NCBI GenBank assembly: GCA_030648225.1 | Contig: JAUSIA010000508.1 | Location: 1-16,057, forward strand | DNA from: Ignavibacteria bacterium | Lineage (GTDB): Bacteria > Bacteroidota > Ignavibacteria > Ignavibacteriales > Ignavibacteriaceae | DNA: 16,057 nt | Direction: 5' to 3' | In this document: positions 8,051-14,380 of the stretch, in pieces | How the letters are laid out: each line of letters starts with the position of its first letter | How positions within the stretch are numbered: the first letter of the stretch is position 1 | The notes under the pieces: generated by a model | Seen by the model: only the letters and a program-made list of their open reading frames with translations | The model's database searches: none | What the model was told of the DNA's origin: nothing | Translations under genes and position numbers: made by a program

Positions 8051-8068
8051 TACCGGACTTGATCGGCA
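8051..8068. repeat. Degenerate CCGGACTTGATCGG palindromic element
   Basis: The gap between paralogues 4 and 5 contains TACCGGACTTGATCGGCAT, which reads like a decayed copy of the CCGGACTTGATCCGG intergenic repeat I recall from many environmental genomes. Here only CCG (8053-8055) and CGG (8064-8066) still pair. Short and therefore weakly supported. The remainder of this 98-base gap is featureless AT-rich DNA apart from the ribosome binding site. Confidence 0.25.
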
Positions 8069-8128
8069 TTTCTGACAAAATCTCATACTAAATCCGTATC
8101 AACTGCAAGATACATAATTATAAATTCT

Positions 8129-8133
8129 GAGGT
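8129..8133 (+). promoter_or_regulatory. Ribosome binding site of GH10 paralogue 5
   Basis: GAGGT lies four to five bases before the ATG at 8137. It is one of the few clear Shine-Dalgarno sites in the window and fixes the start of paralogue 5; paralogues 1, 3 and 4 have none. Confidence 0.55.
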
Positions 8134-8136
8134 ACA

Positions 8137-9774
8137 ATGAATAATATTAATCGCAGATCTTTCATCAAAAAAACTGCATTGGGAACTGCAGGTTTAACCG
8201 TAAGTCCATTTTTGAACTGGTCATCATTATTTGCAAAAACAAATAAAGATCAGGTGCTTCGTCCTTATCCTCATCCATGGCAACCGAAATTTGATTGGGT
8301 TTATGCAACAGATATTAATGAAGATCCGTTTCTTTCATCTTTAAAAGTAACACAGGATGGAGTAACTGTTCCATCAGATTTTGGAAATAAAAAGTTCTCA
8401 ATTAACGGAAGATGGTATGTTGAAGGATTTGGATACATAATGCTCGGAGCTGATAACGGCGGAGAGTATTATTCTACAAATGATTTTCCTGAACATGGAA
8501 TTTTAAATTATGAGTTTTCAAAAAGCCGACTAATCAGGAACAGAAATGTAAAAGCAAGATATGAGAAAGAAGGAACACAATTTTCTGATGAAGTAAATTA
8601 TCTTACAAATCTTTCTGAAGAATTATTTGAAGATGCAACAAAATCTTTAAACAACCCGGAACAATCTGTAAATTATTCTGATGATGCACTGAAGTATGCT
8701 TTATGGGCTGGTGAAAAAATTGAGCTTGAAAGAGCAAGAAGTGAGATTGAAAGATTAAACAGAAAAGATCCGGTTTATTTCGGATGTGAAACGCGTCAGT
8801 ATATTTGGGCTAAATCTGAAGATATGACCAAACGATTTGAAGAGCTTTTTAATTTTGCTACAATCACTCATTATATATGGGATACCTGGTATGAATTATT
8901 CGAACCCAGTGAAGGAGTTTATAACTGGGGAGTAAAAGATAATATCGTGAACTGGCTTTCCCAAAAAAATATTACAATACAGGGAAGACCACTTTTCTGG
9001 TTTCATCCTATAGTAACTCCGGACTGGCTTAAGAATAAAAATTTTGATGAACTAAAGAAGTATGTTGAAAAGCATACATACGATCTTGTTACTCATTATG
9101 GGGATAAAGTTTTACAATGGGAAGTTGTGAATGAATATCATGACTGGGCAAACATTCATAATCATACTCCTGAACAGATTACGGAAATAACAAGACTGGC
9201 TTGCGATAAAACAAAGGAGGCAAATCCAAAAGTTATAAGGATATTGAATAACTGCTCTCCATGGGCTGAATATGCTGCTATGGGAAGAATGGCAAGAATG
9301 GATGCAACGCGCCCTCTTCGCTCACCAAGAAAATTTATCCAGGATTTACTTGAAGCAGGTGTTGAATATGATGTACTTGGTATCCAGATTTATTTTCCTC
9401 GCAGAGATCTTTCAGATATTGTAAGATTAATTGAAAGATTGGAAAAATTTGGCAAGCCAATTTATATAACAGAATTTGGAACTTCATCGGGGCCGACAAA
9501 AGAATTAATTGCAACCGGTGAAATGAAACTTCCCGATGAACCATATGAATGGCATCGTCCCTGGGATGAAGAACTTCAGGCCGAATGGCTTGAACAAGTT
9601 TATACACTTTATTACAGCAGACCGACTATTAAAGCAATTAACTGGTATGATTTCTCTGACTTCCGTCCCCATATCCGTAACGGAGGATTAATCAGAGAAG
9701 ATAGTTCTGCAAAAAGATCATTTTTTAGATTAAAGGAATTATTAGAATCATGGAACAGACTACCAAAAGCTTAA
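8137..9774 (+). CDS. GH10-like glycoside hydrolase, paralogue 5 (Tat-exported, most divergent copy)
   Basis: 545 residues with the best Tat motif of the array, NRRSFIKK, then a hydrophobic stretch. The opening block of the N-terminal module seen in paralogues 1-4 (FKPxFVQxGxGPH) is replaced by a proline-rich stretch (42-50), but the core is kept: RWYVEGFGY (92-100), ADNGGEYY (105-112). The barrel starts YFGCE (214-218). Predicted acid/base E333 in WEVVNE and nucleophile E446 in ITEFG. FEPSEGVYNW (255-264) is the stretch nearest to classical GH10 (EPxxGxxxF). R284 replaces the family His, Q417-I-Y419 replaces QxH, and the cysteine pair is reduced to C373-S374. The C-terminal NWYDFSDFRPHI departs from DPYSW. 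It shares 25 bases with, or ends 29 bases before, the methyltransferase-like gene depending on that gene's start, so the two are very likely cotranscribed. It probably diverged first within the array. Confidence 0.9.
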   Translation: MNNINRRSFIKKTALGTAGLTVSPFLNWSSLFAKTNKDQVLRPYPHPWQPKFDWVYATDINEDPFLSSLKVTQDGVTVPSDFGNKKFSINGRWYVEGFGYIMLGADNGGEYYSTNDFPEHGILNYEFSKSRLIRNRNVKARYEKEGTQFSDEVNYLTNLSEELFEDATKSLNNPEQSVNYSDDALKYALWAGEKIELERARSEIERLNRKDPVYFGCETRQYIWAKSEDMTKRFEELFNFATITHYIWDTWYELFEPSEGVYNWGVKDNIVNWLSQKNITIQGRPLFWFHPIVTPDWLKNKNFDELKKYVEKHTYDLVTHYGDKVLQWEVVNEYHDWANIHNHTPEQITEITRLACDKTKEANPKVIRILNNCSPWAEYAAMGRMARMDATRPLRSPRKFIQDLLEAGVEYDVLGIQIYFPRRDLSDIVRLIERLEKFGKPIYITEFGTSSGPTKELIATGEMKLPDEPYEWHRPWDEELQAEWLEQVYTLYYSRPTIKAINWYDFSDFRPHIRNGGLIREDSSAKRSFFRLKELLESWNRLPKA

Positions 9775-10949
9775 AAGAAGAATCAAACCAGGCAAAAAAA
9801 GAGATGACATCCAAAGAAAGAATACTAACTGCAATGCGGAGAGAGAAAGCAGATTATGTCCCGGTCAGCCCGGATATTTCTGTGATGGTTCCCGATAGAT
9901 TAGACGGCAGACCATTTTATGAAATTCATCTTGATGGAAGAGAACATAACGGATGGACATCTGCAACTCATGGAGAAGTTTATGTTGAAGCTGTAAAATA
10001 TTTTGGGATGGATGGATTTTATATGTATGGGGGATTAAAACAAATCGGGCCTGACAGACCAGAATTTGAAAGTAAAATTATTGATAGACCTGAAGGAAAA
10101 TTAGTTGAAAGAATCTGCCGCACTTCCAAAGGAGATCTTACCGAAAAGGAAATGTATTTTGGAGATGAACCTCCCTGGAGAGAAGAAAAACCAATTAAAG
10201 ATCTTTATCCTGATTTTGAAAAGATGCAGCTTTTTATGGGATTGGGTGATTGGAAATGGGAGAAGAAATATAAAGATAAACATGTAATCGGCGAGCAAGG
10301 AATTTATATGGGAATGATTCCGGTTTTCCAGGATTGGTGGTTCCATTACAGGCAAGGTGGATTTGAGCAATGCTTTATGGATTTTATGATGGAAGCAGAT
10401 TTTATGGATAAAGTTCATGAATACTGGATGGAATGGGCAATTGCAAATGTTAAAGCAATGCTGGAAGCAAAGCCTGATGTAATTATGCTTGGCGGTTCAA
10501 GTGCAAGCTTAAGTGTAAGCTCTCCGGCTATCTTTAGAAAGTATGAGTTGCCTTTTATTCAAAAAGCATCTACAGTTTGCAAAGATGCGGGAATAATTTC
10601 CCATCTTCATATCTGCGGAAAATCTTGGCCTTTAATTGAAATAGTAGCAAATGAATCTGATCTTGCTTCAATGGAACCGATGGAAGAACCTCCTACAGGC
10701 AATGTTGATCTTACTCAAGTGAAAAAAATTGTCGGTGATAAACTCTGTATAAAAGGTAATATTAATACAACGGAATTTATGCTTACTGCAACTCCGGAAG
10801 AAGTTGATGAAAAATGCAAAAGATTAATTGATACAGTTGGGTATGATGGTGGATTCATTCTTTCAACCGGAGATCAATGCGGAAGAGATACACCTGATAC
10901 AAATATTTTTAAGATGGTTGAGGTTGCTAAGACTTATGGAAAGTATTAA
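9750..10949 (+). CDS. Uroporphyrinogen decarboxylase-superfamily protein, corrinoid methyltransferase (MtaA/MtbA)-like
   Basis: 399 residues from the ATG at 9750, which overlaps the end of GH10 paralogue 5 by 25 bases and has AAAGGA (9732-9737) 12 bases upstream. The ATG at 9804 gives MTSKERILTAMRREK, the usual opening of this family, so the 18 extra charged residues may not be real. Cytoplasmic, no signal. It is not HemE: the RQAGRY element of true uroporphyrinogen decarboxylase is missing. Instead H287-x-C289-G and C377 (in GDQCGRD) form the H-x-C-x(n)-C pattern that binds zinc in methylcobamide methyltransferases such as MtaA and MtbA. In that family the zinc activates a thiol acceptor for a methyl group carried on a corrinoid protein. 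No corrinoid protein is visible here. Its tight placement after a hydrolase suggests handling of methyl groups from a methylated glycan, which is inference. Confidence 0.82.
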   Translation: MEQTTKSLKEESNQAKKEMTSKERILTAMRREKADYVPVSPDISVMVPDRLDGRPFYEIHLDGREHNGWTSATHGEVYVEAVKYFGMDGFYMYGGLKQIGPDRPEFESKIIDRPEGKLVERICRTSKGDLTEKEMYFGDEPPWREEKPIKDLYPDFEKMQLFMGLGDWKWEKKYKDKHVIGEQGIYMGMIPVFQDWWFHYRQGGFEQCFMDFMMEADFMDKVHEYWMEWAIANVKAMLEAKPDVIMLGGSSASLSVSSPAIFRKYELPFIQKASTVCKDAGIISHLHICGKSWPLIEIVANESDLASMEPMEEPPTGNVDLTQVKKIVGDKLCIKGNINTTEFMLTATPEEVDEKCKRLIDTVGYDGGFILSTGDQCGRDTPDTNIFKMVEVAKTYGKY

Positions 10950-10960
10950 ATAAAAATTTA

Positions 10961-10965
10961 AAGGA
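10961..10965 (+). promoter_or_regulatory. Ribosome binding site of the GH13 gene
   Basis: AAGGA four bases before the ATG at 10970. It supports that start, which is also followed directly by a good signal peptide. The gap from the preceding stop is only 20 bases, so the gene is probably in the same transcript. Confidence 0.5.
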
Positions 10966-10969
10966 TATA

Positions 10970-13315
10970 ATGATTTATTTTAGATTTACTATTATAATAT
11001 CAATCTGTCTGAGTTCTTTTTCATTTTCTCAGTCAATTGAAATAAATAAAAGAGATGCTACAATTTGGGCAAGAGAACAGTCAATCGATGGAAAACTTTT
11101 TGATTTCTTCGAACCAAATGTTATTCTTTATTTAAATGGAAATGCAATCAACTCGTCAGTAAATCCTTCAGATAGTACTTTCACAATTCCACTTATTCTG
11201 AATGAAGGTTTAAGCACAGTCATAGTAGAAGCCGGTGCAGTTGTATCTGATACTTTAAGATTAACTCTTGGTTATAATATTCGTCCAGAAGTTTATGCTT
11301 ATACAAATGTAAACGGAAGAGATGTAACTCTGCGAGGAACTGTTATTGAAAATCCAGATACATCTTCTTTAACTTTTTTATGGATGGAAGATATTAATAA
11401 TCCTTCTTCAGTTTCAATTACAAATCCGAATGATATCCTTGCTTCTTTTTCTTTATCTACTGATGCACCTTTGGGAGAATATTATTTCGATCTTTATACT
11501 TATTCATCTCAAGGAGATACAGTAAAAAGCAGAACATTTGTTACGGTTGATTCAAATGAAATAAAATCATTCGATATAAAAAATGATTATGCGGCCTGGA
11601 TTGACTCAGCAATAATTTATGAAATTACTCCATATATTTTTGCTAATGGTAATCAGAGCAATAATAATGATTTTAATACAATAACAAATAAAATTCCGGA
11701 TTTTATCCGGCTTGGTCTTAATACTATATGGCTGCAGCCTGTTTACAAAACTCACTTCGGTGGGCAGGGATACGATGTTACTGATTATTTCGGAGTCAGA
11801 AGTGATGCGGGAACTGAAGATGATTTGAGAAACTTAATCCAAACTGCAAAAGCTAACGGCTTAAAAGTTATGTTTGATTTTGTTCCTAACCATTCTTCTA
11901 TTCAGCATCCTTATGCAAAAAATACAGTTACTTACGGAGAGAACTCACATTACTATCATTTTTATCAAAGAGAATTTGATAATGCACCTTATTCGCAGCA
12001 TTATAATCTTCATCCGCAGGGATTTGTTTATTACTTCTGGCAGGATTTGCCTAATCTAAATTATGATAACCCGGAAGTTCAGAAATGGATTACCGAAGCC
12101 GCAACTTATTGGGTAAGAGAACTTGATATTGACGGCTACCGCTTTGATGCTGTGTGGGGAGTTAATGCACGCAATCCTGATTTTATGAAACAGCTTCGTC
12201 TCGCTATAAAAAGAATTAAACCTGAATTACTAATGCTTGCTGAAGATAAAGCAACGAGAGCTGAAACTTTTGATGAAAATTTTGATGCTGCTTATGACTG
12301 GTATCCTGAGGAAGATTGGGTTTCTCACTGGACCTGGCAGACTGATTATAATCCTAATGCTAATCCTACCATTTTTAATTATTCTAATCAGAATCTGAGA
12401 TCTCAGCTTTTACGTTATGCTATAACAAATCATGGAAATGGATTCGCTCCTGATGCAAAAGTTTTGCATTTTATGGAGAATAATGATCAATTCCATTTCA
12501 TAACTCACCATGGACTTGATAGAACAAAAATGGTGGCAGCACTTGAATTCACTCTTCATGGAATTCCTCTGATATATAACGGACAGGAAATTGGTAAAGA
12601 AGGACATCCTTATGAGCATGAGTTTATTTTCTATCCAGGTCTCCCTCTCGATTATGATGACATATATGGTTTATTCGGTTATTATCAAAATTTAATAAAG
12701 TGGAGAAAAATTCTCCCAGCACTTTACAGGGGAGATTATGAAGAGATTAGTGTATCTCCAAATCAGTATGTCTTTTCATTTAGAAGATGGAAAAATGACC
12801 AGAATGTAATCACAGTTTTAAATATGAGATCCTCCTCAGCAAATGCAGTTGTTACCTTGCCGGTTAATGAGATGAATCTTGATTCAACTAAAACATATTA
12901 TCTTACAAACTTGCTGGAAGGAGACTATATTGCTGGCACGCCATCAGAATTAGCTACTTTAAATATTCCTATGGAACAGTATAGTGCAAAAGTTTACCTG
13001 CTTGCGGATTCGATCGTAACAGGTGTTGAAGATATTGCTTCGATTGTTCCCGGAACATTTGATGTATTCCAGAATTACCCTAATCCATTTAATCCTTCTA
13101 CAACAATAAAATATAATCTTCCTTCTGAAGGAAAAGTTACCGTAAAGATTTTTGATGTTCTCGGAAGAGAAGTCGCATCACCTGTAAATGAAATTCAGCA
13201 AGCTGGTTCTCACACAGCAGTTTTTGATGGAAGTAAATTCTCAAGCGGTGTTTATATCTACAGGATTGAGTTTGATAATCATTCTTTTTCAAAGAAGATG
13301 CTTCTTTTGAAATAA
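10970..13315 (+). CDS. Secreted GH13 alpha-amylase-like enzyme with T9SS sorting domain
   Basis: 781 residues; predicted to cut or rearrange alpha-glucans at or outside the outer membrane. A signal peptide (1-20) ends SFSFSQ. Residues 21-205 look like two beta-rich accessory domains; the second (about 105-195) resembles an Ig/PKD fold. The GH13 barrel runs from about 210: DFVPNHS (303-309, region I), GYRFDAVWG (389-397, nucleophile D393), LMLAED (421-426, acid/base E425) and FMENND (501-506, region IV with stabiliser D506). In region IV the usual His of NHD is N505, which is unusual. A beta-rich domain C follows (about 590-680). Residues 697-781 are a T9SS type-A sorting domain (NYPNPFNPSTTIKYNLP ... 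GVYIYRIE ... KKMLLLK), normally cleaved off during secretion across the outer membrane. It is the only gene here with that domain. Exact specificity (amylase, neopullulanase or other) is open. Confidence 0.93.
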   Translation: MIYFRFTIIISICLSSFSFSQSIEINKRDATIWAREQSIDGKLFDFFEPNVILYLNGNAINSSVNPSDSTFTIPLILNEGLSTVIVEAGAVVSDTLRLTLGYNIRPEVYAYTNVNGRDVTLRGTVIENPDTSSLTFLWMEDINNPSSVSITNPNDILASFSLSTDAPLGEYYFDLYTYSSQGDTVKSRTFVTVDSNEIKSFDIKNDYAAWIDSAIIYEITPYIFANGNQSNNNDFNTITNKIPDFIRLGLNTIWLQPVYKTHFGGQGYDVTDYFGVRSDAGTEDDLRNLIQTAKANGLKVMFDFVPNHSSIQHPYAKNTVTYGENSHYYHFYQREFDNAPYSQHYNLHPQGFVYYFWQDLPNLNYDNPEVQKWITEAATYWVRELDIDGYRFDAVWGVNARNPDFMKQLRLAIKRIKPELLMLAEDKATRAETFDENFDAAYDWYPEEDWVSHWTWQTDYNPNANPTIFNYSNQNLRSQLLRYAITNHGNGFAPDAKVLHFMENNDQFHFITHHGLDRTKMVAALEFTLHGIPLIYNGQEIGKEGHPYEHEFIFYPGLPLDYDDIYGLFGYYQNLIKWRKILPALYRGDYEEISVSPNQYVFSFRRWKNDQNVITVLNMRSSSANAVVTLPVNEMNLDSTKTYYLTNLLEGDYIAGTPSELATLNIPMEQYSAKVYLLADSIVTGVEDIASIVPGTFDVFQNYPNPFNPSTTIKYNLPSEGKVTVKIFDVLGREVASPVNEIQQAGSHTAVFDGSKFSSGVYIYRIEFDNHSFSKKMLLLK

Positions 13316-13366
13316 CGTTCATACTATTTACTCACAGGTACAAAATCCTTTATAATTTATAATTTT

Positions 13367-14380
13367 ATGAATATCCTGATCATTGGGGGAACAGGTTTTA
13401 TTTCCAGCAGGCTTGTTGAAAAACTTCTTCAATCAGGTAACAAGGTTATTGTTTATACACGCGGCAAATCAAAAAAGAAAATTCGGGGAAACCCAAATCT
13501 GATTTATGAAACAGGGAACAGAGAAAATGAGAAAAGGTTAAGTGAGCTTTTATCAAAACATAAGTTTGATGTTGTGTATGATATGATAGCATATCTTCCT
13601 GAAGAATCTGAGCTAATGGTAAAAATATTTAAGGGAAAAATCGTGAGGTTTATTCACTGCAGCACCATTTCGGTTTATATGGTTTCCGATGATATCCAAT
13701 GCCCGGTAACAGAAGACCAGGACAAAAGAAAATTAATGGAATATTATCCGCGGAATCCTTTCGGTATGGATTATGGAATTAACAAAAGAAAATGTGAAAA
13801 TGTTCTGTGGAATGCACACAATGATAAAAATTTTCCTGTCACATGTCTTCGTCCAACTTTTGTATCCGGGCCTGAAGATCCGTCAAAACGCGATTACTTT
13901 TGGATTGAGAGAATAAAGGATGGAAAACCTTTGCTTGTTCCTGGTACTGGCGAATTTAGATTTCAGCAGGTTTTTGTAAAAGATGCAGCAAAAGCATTCT
14001 GCGATCTTCTAGATTATGATGTTACGATAGGTGAATCATCTAATGTTGCAGCAGAAGAAATTTTTACTTTAAATGAATATTTAAAAGCTATTGGTGAATT
14101 AATGGATAATTCATCGAAGCTTGTACATATTGAGCAAAATATTTTTGATAAGCTTGAGATCAGCTATTATCCCGGTACAGATGTATTCCCTTTTAATACC
14201 AGAAGAGATGCATTTTTTAGTCTGGAAAAGATTAAGAAACATATTAATTACAAAACTACTCCTTTTAAAGAATGGATGGAAAAAACAATCAGCTGGTATT
14301 TAAATGAATTTGATGGGCATTCAGTAGCCTACAATAAACGTGAAGAAGAAATAAAAATTTTAGAATCATTCCGAAATTAA
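13367..14380 (+). CDS. NAD-dependent epimerase/dehydratase, CSP41-like extended SDR
   Basis: 337 residues, cytoplasmic. N-terminal Rossmann fold with MNILIIGGTGFIS (1-13) for NAD binding; the next residue is S where the family usually has G (GGTGFIG). The active-site part follows: CSTISVY (98-104) and Y136-x-x-x-K140 in YGINK. LRPTFVSGP (161-169) and VPGTGEFRFQQVFVKDAA (191-208) are the typical substrate-domain elements of sugar-nucleotide epimerases. The stretch FDVVYDMIAY (67-76) points to the CSP41/atypical branch, whose members are not all sugar epimerases, so the substrate is unknown. No Shine-Dalgarno. The 51-base gap before it is AT-rich with no hairpin. Its stop codon overlaps the GH2 start (TAATG), so the two are probably translated as a unit. 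Confidence 0.85.
   Translation: MNILIIGGTGFISSRLVEKLLQSGNKVIVYTRGKSKKKIRGNPNLIYETGNRENEKRLSELLSKHKFDVVYDMIAYLPEESELMVKIFKGKIVRFIHCSTISVYMVSDDIQCPVTEDQDKRKLMEYYPRNPFGMDYGINKRKCENVLWNAHNDKNFPVTCLRPTFVSGPEDPSKRDYFWIERIKDGKPLLVPGTGEFRFQQVFVKDAAKAFCDLLDYDVTIGESSNVAAEEIFTLNEYLKAIGELMDNSSKLVHIEQNIFDKLEISYYPGTDVFPFNTRRDAFFSLEKIKKHINYKTTPFKEWMEKTISWYLNEFDGHSVAYNKREEEIKILESFRN

Noticed and set aside
1080..8136. Intergenic palindromes as a CRISPR array or insertion-sequence ends
   Set aside because: The elements differ from gap to gap, are not regularly spaced, have no spacers between identical repeats, and no transposase or cas gene is nearby.
1151..9774. Calling the five paralogues ordinary endo-1,4-beta-xylanases
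   Set aside because: The fold and catalytic glutamates fit GH10, but the conserved xylose-contacting residues are replaced in every copy, so only a family-level name is supported.
9750..10949. Calling this gene hemE (uroporphyrinogen decarboxylase)
   Set aside because: The RQAGRY substrate-site element of HemE is absent and a zinc-type H-x-C / C motif is present, which points to the methyltransferase branch of the superfamily.
13327..13356. A possible promoter before the epimerase: TATAAT at 13351-13356 with a weak TTTACT 18 bases upstream
   Set aside because: The gap is so AT-rich that TATAAT is expected by chance, the -35 match is poor, and the promoter consensus in this group of bacteria may differ.
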